The notes beneath the pieces are model-generated. The model saw only the letters and a list, made by a program, of their open reading frames with translations. It had not been told where the DNA came from and made no database searches. DNA of 15,113 bases, taken from the NCBI GenBank assembly GCA_035640715.1, contig DASQVO010000161.1, forward strand, positions 1 through 15,113. Direction: 5' to 3'. A program made the position numbers and the translations under genes. Source of the stretch: DASQVO01 sp035640715. Lineage in GTDB: Bacteria; Actinomycetota; Actinomycetes; Streptosporangiales; Streptosporangiaceae. Below, one piece after another: positions 1 through 6,195 of this stretch. Within the stretch, counting starts at the first letter, position 1. Each line of letters opens with the position of its first letter.

Positions 1-360
1 TCCTACGCCATCGCCAAGCGGGCCTTCGACCTTGCCATCGAGCGCGCCGGCCCGCACGCGCCCCGGGGCCGCGGCCTGCGCGCGTCTGCAGCCGCTTCCC
101 GTTCCACCGACCGGTGGCCCGTCGTGGAGGCGGCACTGCGGCTCGACGACATCCGCGGCCAGCTTGACACGGTGCTGCACGGATGGCAGCAGCGCGCCGC
201 CGTCGGCGGCGCGGCCAGCAGCCTCGACCCCGGCGGCCAGTGGCTGATCAGGCTGTTCACGGTGCGGCACGTGGCCGCCACCGGCGCGCGGCGCGTCATC
301 GCACTGTCGGCCCAGGCCGGCAGCCAGCCGGCCGGCCCAGTCCCCGGCCGCGCGGCCTGA
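1..360 (+). CDS. Acyl-CoA dehydrogenase-like protein, C-terminal fragment (5' end outside window)
   Basis: The reading frame is open from base 1 and ends with TGA at 358-360, giving 119 residues of a protein whose start lies outside the window. The first residues (SYAIAKRAFDLAIERAG) resemble the helical C-terminal domain of acyl-CoA dehydrogenases, where a GxARxALDxAxE-like helix is common. The later stretch with LIRLFTVRHVAATGARRVIALSAQAG resembles the last helices before the usual GG(R/Y)G turn. If so, it would be a flavoprotein acting on acyl-CoA thioesters. The catalytic region is not visible. After the SAQAG turn only about 15 low-complexity residues remain, fewer than the roughly 30 usual in this family, so the tail is short or altered. 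It is convergent with the RNase J gene, with 28 bases between them. The family call rests on weak pattern similarity; that the frame is coding is better supported by its codon use. Confidence 0.5.
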   Translation, partial: SYAIAKRAFDLAIERAGPHAPRGRGLRASAAASRSTDRWPVVEAALRLDDIRGQLDTVLHGWQQRAAVGGAASSLDPGGQWLIRLFTVRHVAATGARRVIALSAQAGSQPAGPVPGRAA

Positions 361-388
361 ACCGCCCCGGCCGCGCCGCCGTCGTGAC

Positions 389-2074
389 CTAGACCTCGAC
401 GACGACCGGGATGATCATCGGGCGGCGGCGGTAGTTGTCGCTCACCCAGCGGCCCACGGTGCGCCGGGCAAGCTGCTGGATCTGGTACGCATCGGTGATG
501 CCTTCCGCGGCGGCACGGGCCAGCGCCTCCTCGATCCGGGGCCGCACGTCGGCGAAGGCCGCGTCGTCGATACCCGCCCCGCGCGCGTGTATCTCCGGCA
601 CGGCGACCATCTTGCCGCTGGTGGAATCCAGCACGATCACCACGGAGACGAAGCCCTCCTCGCCGAGGATGCGGCGGTCCTTGAGCTGCTCGTCGGTCAC
701 CTCGCCGACCGAGAGCCCGTCCACGTAGACATAGCCGCAGGGCACCGCCCCCGTGATCTTCGCCTGCCCGTCGACGAGGTCGACGACCACGCCGTCATCG
801 GCGATGACGATGTTCTGCTCGGGAACGCCGCTCAGCGCGGCCAGGTGCGCGTGCGCCCGCAGGTGCCGCCACTCGCCGTGCACGGGCATGAAGTTGCCCG
901 GCCGGGTCACGTTGAGGACAAGCAGCAGCTCGCCGGCGTGCGCGTGGCCGGAGACGTGGACGAACGCGCTGCCCTTGTGGACCACGCGCGCGCCCAGCCG
1001 GGTGAGCCCGTTGATCACCCGGTAGACCGCGGTCTCGTTGCCCGGGATCAGCGATGAGGCGAGGATGACCGTGTCGCCGTCGGCGACACGGATCGGGTGG
1101 TCCCGGCCCGCCATCCGCGAGAGCGCGGACATGGGCTCGCCCTGCGAGCCGGTGGAGATCAGCACCACGTCCTGCGGCGGCATCTCCTCTGCCTCGCGAA
1201 GCTCGATCAGCATGCCGCCGGGCACCCGGAGGTAGCCGAGGTCGCGGGCGACGCCCATGTTGCGCACCATGGACCTGCCGACGAACGCGACCTTGCGCCG
1301 ATGCTCCGCCGCGGCATCCAGCACCTGCTGGACCCGGTGCACGTGACTGGCGAAGCAGGCGACGATGATGCGCTTCTCCGCGGTGGCGAACACCTGGTCA
1401 AGCACTGGCGCGATGTCCCGCTCGCTCGCGACGATGCCGGGCACCTCGGCGTTGGTGGAATCCGACATCAGCAGGTCGACGCCGTCGGCGCCGAGCCGGG
1501 CGAACCCGCCGATGTCGGTGAGGCGCCGGTCCAGCGGGAGCTGGTCCATCTTGAAGTCGCCGGTATGCAGCACGATGCCCGCCGGCGTACGGATGGCGAC
1601 CGCGAGCGCGTCAGGGATCGAGTGGTTCACGGCCAGGAACTCAAGGTCGAACGGGCCGAACCGCTGCCGCGTCCCCTCGGCGACCTCGGTGATGACGGGC
1701 GTCAGGCGATGCTCGGTCAGCTTGCTCCGCACCATCGCCAGCGTCAGCCTGGAGCCGACCAGCCGGAGGTCAGCGCGCTCGCGCAGCAGGTACGGCAGGG
1801 CCCCGATGTGGTCCTCATGCGCGTGCGTGAGGACCACGGCGTCGATGAGGTCGAAGCGGCCCTCAAGATAGCGGAAGTCGGGCAGGATCAGGTCGACGCC
1901 GGGCTGGTCCGGCTCGGGGAACAGGACACCGCAGTCAACGATGAGCAGCCGGCCGTCGCACTCGAAGACGGTCATGTTCCGACCGATCTCGCCGAGACCG
2001 CCGAGTGCGACGATGCGGAGCCCCCCGGCGGGCAAAGGCGGGGGCGGGGGGAGCTCTGGATGGGGATGACTCAC
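389..2074 (-). CDS. rnj: Ribonuclease J
   Basis: A 561-residue metallo-beta-lactamase/beta-CASP ribonuclease, close to the usual 550-560 residues of RNase J. It acts in the cytoplasm as a 5'-to-3' exonuclease and endonuclease in mRNA decay and rRNA maturation. The zinc-binding motif HAHEDH is at residues 84-89, after the family-typical start RIVALGGLGEIGRNM (20-34). Further marks are NHSIPDA, HTGDFKMDQLP, MSDSTNAEVPG, the beta-CASP motif STGSQGEPMSALSRMA, HVSGHAHAGEL and PVHGEWRHL. The start is GTG at 2074-2072. It overlaps the dapA stop by four bases (GTGA), so translation of the two genes is probably coupled. The order dapA then rnj is common in Actinomycetota. No loss of motif or length is visible, and no terminator is evident in the 28 bases before the convergent neighbour. 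Confidence 0.97.
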   Translation of the reverse strand: MSHPHPELPPPPPLPAGGLRIVALGGLGEIGRNMTVFECDGRLLIVDCGVLFPEPDQPGVDLILPDFRYLEGRFDLIDAVVLTHAHEDHIGALPYLLRERADLRLVGSRLTLAMVRSKLTEHRLTPVITEVAEGTRQRFGPFDLEFLAVNHSIPDALAVAIRTPAGIVLHTGDFKMDQLPLDRRLTDIGGFARLGADGVDLLMSDSTNAEVPGIVASERDIAPVLDQVFATAEKRIIVACFASHVHRVQQVLDAAAEHRRKVAFVGRSMVRNMGVARDLGYLRVPGGMLIELREAEEMPPQDVVLISTGSQGEPMSALSRMAGRDHPIRVADGDTVILASSLIPGNETAVYRVINGLTRLGARVVHKGSAFVHVSGHAHAGELLLVLNVTRPGNFMPVHGEWRHLRAHAHLAALSGVPEQNIVIADDGVVVDLVDGQAKITGAVPCGYVYVDGLSVGEVTDEQLKDRRILGEEGFVSVVIVLDSTSGKMVAVPEIHARGAGIDDAAFADVRPRIEEALARAAAEGITDAYQIQQLARRTVGRWVSDNYRRRPMIIPVVVEV

Positions 2075-3015
2075 GAGGCAACGGTCCCGGGCACCTTGAG
2101 GCCAGCGAGCTCCAGATCCTCGCGAAGCCGCTGAATCTCGGCTGCGGTCGCATCCGCCAGCGGCGGGCGCACCGGTCCCCCCGGCAGGCCGAGGAGCGTG
2201 AGAGCGGCCTTCGTCATCACCAGGCCCTGATTCCGGAATATTCCGGCATACACCGGAAGCAGTTCCAGGTGCAGCTCCCTGGCCCGGCCCGTCTGCCCGG
2301 CCTCGAACGCGTCGATCATCTCATGCAGCCGGTCGCCGACGACGTGGCCGACCACGCTGATGAAACCGACGGCGCCGAGTGACAGCCACGGGAGGTTCAG
2401 CATGTCCGTGCCGCAGTAGTACACAAGGTCGGTACGGGCCATCACCCATGACGTCGCGCCCGGATCGTCCTTGGCGTCCTTGACGCCGACGATCCTGGGG
2501 TGCTCGGCCAGCCGGACGAGCGTATCGGTCGCGATCGCCGTACCGGTGCGGGCGGGGATGTCGTAGAGCAGCACGGGAAGCGGCGTCGCGTCCGCCACCG
2601 CCGTGAAGTGGGCGGCCAGGGCGTGCTGCGGCGGCTTGTTGTAATACGGGGTGACGACGAGAAGCCCGTCGGCGCCGGCGCGCTCTGCCTGGCGGGCGAG
2701 TTCCTTCGTATGCGCGGTGTCATTGGTTCCGACGCCGGCGACGACGGACGCCCGGTCGCCGACGGCCTCAACCACGGCCCGCAGGAGACACTCTTTCTCT
2801 TCGTCACTGGTGACCGGCGACTCGCCAGTGGTGCCGCTGACCACAAGGCCGTCGTTGCGCATGTCATCGACAAGGTATGCGGCGAGGCGCGCTGCCCCGT
2901 CGTAGTCGACGGCACCGTCCGGGGTCATCGGGGTGATCATCGCCGTCAGCATCCGGCCGAACGGAGCCGTGGGAGGCGCCGCGGGTGTGCCGGCTGGCGC
3001 GGTTGTCGTCGTCAT
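2071..3015 (-). CDS. dapA: 4-hydroxy-tetrahydrodipicolinate synthase (DapA)
   Basis: A 314-residue class I aldolase of the DapA family. It condenses pyruvate with L-aspartate 4-semialdehyde, the first committed step towards diaminopimelate and lysine. Counted from the ATG at 3015, the substrate-binding motif GTTGES is at residues 61-66, VTPYYNKP at 121-128, the catalytic tyrosine of LLYDIPARTG at 151, and the Schiff-base lysine of RIVGVKDAKDD at 179. The track of open codons extends to 3066, but the added residues are arginine-rich and unlike the family, and ATG 3015 is followed by a typical variable MTTTTAP tail. There is no Shine-Dalgarno sequence before this ATG; a TACGGT hexamer sits where a -10 element of a leaderless transcript would be. 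It is the first gene of an operon with rnj, overlapping it by GTGA. Confidence 0.96.
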   Translation of the reverse strand: MTTTTAPAGTPAAPPTAPFGRMLTAMITPMTPDGAVDYDGAARLAAYLVDDMRNDGLVVSGTTGESPVTSDEEKECLLRAVVEAVGDRASVVAGVGTNDTAHTKELARQAERAGADGLLVVTPYYNKPPQHALAAHFTAVADATPLPVLLYDIPARTGTAIATDTLVRLAEHPRIVGVKDAKDDPGATSWVMARTDLVYYCGTDMLNLPWLSLGAVGFISVVGHVVGDRLHEMIDAFEAGQTGRARELHLELLPVYAGIFRNQGLVMTKAALTLLGLPGGPVRPPLADATAAEIQRLREDLELAGLKVPGTVAS

Positions 3016-3021
3016 AATCTG

Positions 3022-3027
3022 ACCGTA
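3022..3027 (-). promoter_or_regulatory. Candidate -10 element for leaderless dapA mRNA
   Basis: On the minus strand TACGGT (TAnnnT) ends seven bases before the A of the dapA ATG at 3015. That is the spacing expected if transcription starts at the start codon itself. No purine-rich ribosome binding site precedes this ATG. A TACGCA hexamer 17 bases upstream matches the -35 consensus only at three positions. Inference from spacing and the missing Shine-Dalgarno sequence; leaderless mRNAs are known to be frequent in Actinomycetota. Confidence 0.35.
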
Positions 3028-3127
3028 CCTGGCTACCGCCCGCCTGCGTAGCCGACCGGCCGCCACTTCCCGCCGCTATCCTGCCAAGTTCGGCCTGTCG
3101 TATCGTTCCTTATGGCCCCGCCGCCGA

Positions 3128-3292
3128 CCGTGGCGCGGCCACGGGCTGCGCGACACGGCGCTCCCGTTCATGGAGGACCTGTACGAGGCTACTCACCAGA
3201 ACGTCCAGCTCGCAGTCCGCGAGGGCACGGACAGGGTCTACATCGCGTTCTCCGCGGCGGCCCCGGTAGCGGGGCCGGGGCGATGCCTCTGA
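3128..3292 (+). pseudogene. Remnant of an IclR-family transcription regulator
   Basis: The frame reading through 3170 (codons starting at 3128, 3131 and so on) encodes HGLRDTALPFMEDLYEA followed by THQNVQLAVREGTDRVYI, then loses similarity and stops at TGA 3290-3292. This is the start of the effector-binding domain of IclR regulators, whose usual pattern is LR..ALPFMEDLYEAT..NVHLAV.DG..VVY. There is no helix-turn-helix upstream, and no recognisable rest of the effector domain after about 3240. The 5' side may hold one frameshift: around 3115-3138 a second frame reads LAPPPTVAR-like residues that would fit the linker of the same protein. It lies between divergent dapA and radC. What is seen is about 35 well-matching residues; that it was once a full regulator is inference. 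Expression as a short peptide is unlikely because no ribosome binding site precedes the ATG at 3170. Confidence 0.72.
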
Positions 3293-3321
3293 ACGGCTGC
3301 GTGCCTGTCAGACCCTGCTGG

Positions 3322-3327
3322 TATATC
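3322..3327 (+). promoter_or_regulatory. Candidate -10 element for leaderless radC mRNA
   Basis: TATATC lies at -12 to -7 relative to the A of the radC ATG at 3334, and it is one of few AT-rich hexamers in the area. The bases TCTCCGGC between it and the ATG contain no Shine-Dalgarno sequence. No convincing -35 element is seen. The call depends on the choice of ATG 3334 as the radC start. Confidence 0.3.
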
Positions 3328-3333
3328 TCCGGC

Positions 3334-3990
3334 ATGCGAGTGACGGACCTGCCGGCAAATGACCGCCCGCGCGAGAGACTGCTCACCCATGGCGCGGAGG
3401 CACTCTCGGACAGGGAGTTGCTGGCGCTCATCATCGGCTCTGGGACCTTGGGTAGCGACGCCATCGACCTGGCCGCCCGGGTGATAGAGAAATCCGGCGA
3501 CCTATCCCAGCTCGCTCGCGCCGACCCGCATACGCTGCTCGGCCTGGCCGGGATGGGACCAGCCAAGGCGGCACGGGTCGCCGCCGCATTCCAGCTCGCC
3601 CGGCGCGCGGAGAGTGAGGTGGCGCCGCGCTGGGCCGGCGGTTCCGCTGGCCTGGCCGCCGTCGCGGCGCCCCTGCTACGCGGGCTGCGCGCCGAACGGG
3701 TCGTGGTGGTCAGTTGCGATCAAGGCGGCAAGGTCCTCCGGACGATCCGCCTGACCGAGGGCGTAAGCGACCGGAGCCTGATGCCCGTGCGGGACGTCCT
3801 GGCGGCGGCCCTGTCGGCCGGGGCCGCGTCGTTCGGCGTCGCCCACAACCATCCGAGCGGCACCCTGGAACCCAGCGAGGCGGACCGCCGGGCCACGGCC
3901 CGGCTCCGCGAGGGTGCCGAGGCCGTCGGCCTCCGCTTCCTCGGCCATGTGATCGTGACGGACAGGCAGTGGCGGCCAGTGCGGTGCTGA
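3334..3990 (+). CDS. radC: RadC-family JAB/MPN-domain protein
   Basis: A 218-residue RadC protein of the usual length (about 220-230). The N-terminal part MRVTDLPANDRPRERL ... GAEALSDRELLALIIGSG (residues 1-37) is the typical UPF0758 start. A helix-hairpin-helix-like stretch follows, LLGLAGMGPAKAARVAAAFQ (68-87). The C-terminal JAMM metal motif is intact: HNHPSG at 171-176 and aspartate 184 in PSEAD, giving H-x-H-x10-D. RadC was once linked to DNA repair, but that role was not upheld in E. coli, so its substrate is unknown; the JAB fold suggests a metal-dependent hydrolase. Longer starts at 3112 or 3283 would add residues that read across the IclR remnant in another frame and do not look like RadC, so ATG 3334 is preferred. 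The position usually occupied by aspartate in LLDHI(I/V)(I/V)G is glycine here (LGHVIVT). Confidence 0.93.
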   Translation: MRVTDLPANDRPRERLLTHGAEALSDRELLALIIGSGTLGSDAIDLAARVIEKSGDLSQLARADPHTLLGLAGMGPAKAARVAAAFQLARRAESEVAPRWAGGSAGLAAVAAPLLRGLRAERVVVVSCDQGGKVLRTIRLTEGVSDRSLMPVRDVLAAALSAGAASFGVAHNHPSGTLEPSEADRRATARLREGAEAVGLRFLGHVIVTDRQWRPVRC

Positions 3991-4044
3991 CGCGGGCTCC
4001 GCGGTGGATCATGGCCAGGGCGGCGGGCCAGGTGTTGCCGCGGG

Positions 4045-5187
4045 CTAGAGACCGAGGCTGCGGCCGATGATCTCCTTCATGATCTCCGTGGTGCCACCGT
4101 AGATACTCTGCACGCGGCTGTCGGTGTAGGCGCGGGCTACCGGGTACTCACGCATATAGCCGTAGCCGCCGTGCAGTTGCAGGCAGCGGTCGACGACGCG
4201 GTTGCACAGCTCGGTGTTCCACCACTTCACCATCGACGCCTCTTCTGTGCTGAGGCGGCCCTCGTTGTGCTCCATCACCGCCTTGTCGGTGAACGTGCGG
4301 GCGAACGCCAGCTCGGTCGCGATCTCGGCGAGGACGAACCGGTTGTGCTGGAACTTCCCGATCGGCTGGCCGAACGCCTGGCGTTCCTTGGCATAGGCCA
4401 GCGTGTCCTCGAACACCTTCTCCGCCCCGGCGAGCGCCGACGCGCCGATCGTGACCCGCTCACGGGGCAGGTTCTGCATGAGCGCGATGAACCCGCCGCC
4501 TTCCTCGCCGAGCAGGTTGTCCCGCGGCACCCGGACCTCGTTGAAGAACAGCTCCGAGGTGTCCTGCGCATGCAAGCCGATCTTGTCGAGGTTCCGGCCG
4601 CGCTCGAAGCCGGCCATGCCCCGCTCGACCACCAGCAGGCTGATGCCCCGGTGCCCGGCTTCCGGGTTGGTCCGGGCCACGACGATCACCGAGTCGCAGA
4701 GCTGGCCGTTGGAGATGAACGTCTTCTGGCCGTTGAGGATGTAGTGGTCGCCGTCGCGGACCGCCGTGGTGCGGATGCCCTGCAGGTCACTGCCGGCGCC
4801 GGGCTCGGTCATCGCGATCGCCACGATGTTCTCGCCCAAGCAGTAGCCGGGCAGCCACCGCTCGCACTGCTCCGGTGTGCACAGCCGGCGCAGGTAGGGG
4901 CCGACCATGTCGTTGTGCACGCCGAACGCGGGCCCGGTCGCCCCGGCCCGGGCCAGCTCCTCATCGAGGACCAGGTAGTACCGGTAGTCGGGGTTGCCCC
5001 CGCCGCCGTACTTCTCGTCGATGTCGATGCCGAGCAGCCCGGCATGGCCGGCCGCCAGCCACACGTCGCGCGAGACGACACCGTCTCTTTCCCACTGCTC
5101 GTGGTACGGCGTGATCTCCCTGCCGATAAAGGCGCGCACCATGTCCCGGAACGCCTCATGATCTGCTGTAAAGATGTCACGCCGCAT
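4045..5187 (-). CDS. Acyl-CoA dehydrogenase, long-chain (ACADL) type
   Basis: A complete 380-residue FAD-dependent acyl-CoA dehydrogenase. It would introduce a trans double bond between C2 and C3 of acyl-CoA thioesters and pass electrons to electron-transfer flavoprotein. The FAD/substrate motif AMTEPGAGSDLQGI is at residues 125-138, NGQKTFISNG at 152-161, RQAFGQPIGKFQ at 269-280, QLHGGYGYMREYPVAR at 337-352, and IYGGTTEIMKEI at 362-373. The last motif has YGGT, where medium- and short-chain enzymes carry the catalytic glutamate (YEGT). This is the pattern of long-chain dehydrogenases, in which the base sits on an earlier helix; glutamate 256 in GAEKVFEDT is the likely candidate by remembered alignment. 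ATG 5187 is preceded by GGGAGG seven bases upstream (5195-5200). The gene is convergent with radC (54 bases between). Chain-length preference cannot be read from the sequence. Confidence 0.95.
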   Translation of the reverse strand: MRRDIFTADHEAFRDMVRAFIGREITPYHEQWERDGVVSRDVWLAAGHAGLLGIDIDEKYGGGGNPDYRYYLVLDEELARAGATGPAFGVHNDMVGPYLRRLCTPEQCERWLPGYCLGENIVAIAMTEPGAGSDLQGIRTTAVRDGDHYILNGQKTFISNGQLCDSVIVVARTNPEAGHRGISLLVVERGMAGFERGRNLDKIGLHAQDTSELFFNEVRVPRDNLLGEEGGGFIALMQNLPRERVTIGASALAGAEKVFEDTLAYAKERQAFGQPIGKFQHNRFVLAEIATELAFARTFTDKAVMEHNEGRLSTEEASMVKWWNTELCNRVVDRCLQLHGGYGYMREYPVARAYTDSRVQSIYGGTTEIMKEIIGRSLGL

Positions 5188-5203
5188 CGGCGCGCCTCCC
5201 TCG

Positions 5204-5241
5204 CCGCTCCCTCAGCCGCTCGTCACCGCTCGCCAGCGCTC
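5204..5241. repeat. Short phased repeats of CCGCTC in the acyl-CoA dehydrogenase leader
   Basis: CCGCTC occurs at 5204-5209, 5216-5221 and 5226-5231, with GCGCTC at 5236-5241, that is at steps of 12, 10 and 10 bases. It lies just upstream of the ribosome binding site of the acyl-CoA dehydrogenase gene. It could be a phased protein-binding site, or chance in GC-rich DNA. Confidence 0.3.
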
Positions 5242-5292
5242 CCGGCCATGGGACGGCGTGCGGTACGACTCAACCGAACGTAACACTCCGGA

Positions 5293-5324
5293 CCCGGCAG
5301 GCACCTGATCAGGTGCCTGCCGGG
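5293..5324. terminator. Perfect 32-bp palindrome, probable terminator
   Basis: Both 16-base arms match exactly with no loop, centred on TGATCA at 5306-5311; each arm reads CCCGGCAGGCACCTGA. It begins 43 bases downstream of the stop of the decayed aldo/keto reductase gene, and lies about 105 bases upstream of the acyl-CoA dehydrogenase start, both on the minus strand. As RNA it would fold into a very stable hairpin. No U-run follows on the minus-strand side, but terminators of Actinomycetota often lack one. The same symmetry could also serve as an operator of the dehydrogenase gene. Confidence 0.6.
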
Positions 5325-5366
5325 CGGCGAAGGGCCTTTCAGGCCACGAATGGGGAGTCTTCCGCC

Positions 5367-5578
5367 TCAGGCGCTATCGGTTATGGCAGCGACCTCATCC
5401 TGGTCCAGCTTGATGCCGGCCGCCGCGATGTTCGCCTCGACGTGCTCCGGGTCCCCGGAGCCGGGGATCGGCAGGATCTGCGGTGACTCCGCATCGCGCC
5501 GAATCCCATCCGGTTAACGGTCAGGTCGCCGCCAACGTCGATGGTGCCCGCATCCGCTGCCGTGGGCTTGCCGTTCAT
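5367..5578 (-). pseudogene. Aldo/keto reductase gene with large internal deletion
   Basis: The frame starting at ATG 5578 encodes MNGKPTAADAGTIDV followed by GGDLTVNRMGFGAMR (residues 1-30), the N-terminus of an actinobacterial aldo/keto reductase (NADPH-dependent oxidoreductase). Directly after it, in another frame, come about 39 residues including PQILPIPGSGDPEHVEANI, AAAGIKLDQDEV and AAITDSA, then TGA at 5369-5367. This is the C-terminus of the same family, with the cofactor-binding IPG(S/T) motif. The join is near 5486-5491. Relative to a usual length near 290 residues, about 220 are missing, including the catalytic Asp-Tyr-Lys-His tetrad, and the join is out of frame. The ribosome binding site (AGAGG, eight bases before the ATG) is still intact. 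It follows the DUF1931 gene by 72 bases and ends before the 32-bp palindrome. A sequencing or assembly deletion would look the same. Confidence 0.85.
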
Positions 5579-5650
5579 GGAATACCTCTTTGTGTCTCCT
5601 CCCAGCTTCGCAAGCGCCCCGCAGCGGCGGGCACGCGCGATTCCCGGCGA

Positions 5651-6097
5651 TTACAGCAGCAGGTCGAAAATCTGGAAGGCCGTTTCCCACTCGCGCATCA
5701 TGGGCCGCCGCACACCGGGGTCAATGATCTTGAACGTGCGGGCCAGCGCGACGCTCAGGCCGCCGACCACCAGCGGGAGGCGTGCCTGTGTCTCCTCGCT
5801 GAGCGCCAGGAGCGGTGGCCGGGCAGCAAGCTCGGCCAGGATCGGGCGCAGCTCGATCTCCTCGTCGATACGCCGGAAGCTGTGGATGCTTTCCTGCAGC
5901 CCCTTGGTGATCGGCAAGTCGTGTGACTCGATGATGTCCCGCGCGTTGGCCTTCGCGGCGGCCTGGCCGATGAGGAGCAGGTCATAGAGCTTCTGGTTGA
6001 CGAAATCGTGGTAGCGCTTGAGATCGTTCCTATCCACGTCGACGCCCCCCGCGGCACGGAAGAAATGCTCAAACCTGGCGATCCCTATGACTGGCAT
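5651..6097 (-). CDS. DUF1931 family protein (histone-fold pseudodimer)
   Basis: A 148-residue protein matching the DUF1931 family along its whole length. Recognised segments are MPVIGIARFEHFFRAAGG (1-18), DLKRYHDFVNQKLYDLLLIG (25-44), RDIIESHDLPITKGLQ, LPLVVGGLSVALARTFKIID and a final FDLLL. The known structure for the family, Aquifex Aq_328, shows two histone folds in one chain, resembling an archaeal histone dimer. DNA binding and physiological role in bacteria are not established, as far as I know. The ATG at 6097 has a strong purine tract (AAGGGGGG) just upstream. It follows the LuxR-type regulator gene on the same strand by 98 bases, and is followed by the aldo/keto reductase remnant. 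The 98-base gap is large enough to hold its own promoter, so cotranscription with the regulator is uncertain. Confidence 0.92.
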   Translation of the reverse strand: MPVIGIARFEHFFRAAGGVDVDRNDLKRYHDFVNQKLYDLLLIGQAAAKANARDIIESHDLPITKGLQESIHSFRRIDEEIELRPILAELAARPPLLALSEETQARLPLVVGGLSVALARTFKIIDPGVRRPMMREWETAFQIFDLLL

Positions 6098-6195
6098 GCC
6101 GGTCCCCCCTTCCTGGCCGTAATGGGTTCTTTCCCGGCATGCCCGGTGGGCCGCGCCTCACACCGTCAATCCGGACAGTTCCCGGGACCGGGTCA

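Noticed and set aside
1097..2134. 345-codon frame opposite the RNase J gene
   Set aside because: Antisense shadow; composition is His/Asp/Glu/Arg-rich and matches no family.
3112..3333. Longer RadC start at 3112
   Set aside because: The added residues read the IclR remnant in a different frame and do not resemble RadC N-termini, which begin with RxxDLPxxxRPRERL.
3991..4044. Possible bidirectional terminator between radC and the acyl-CoA dehydrogenase gene
   Set aside because: Only a 5-bp stem (TGGCC/GGCCA) is seen, too weak to call.
4171..5283. 370-codon frame opposite the acyl-CoA dehydrogenase gene
   Set aside because: Antisense shadow of a gene with all family motifs.
6093..6143. GGCATGCC at 6093-6100 and again at 6136-6143, near the DUF1931 start
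   Set aside because: Eight-base palindromes of this composition arise easily; one simply contains the start codon, and flanks are not symmetric.
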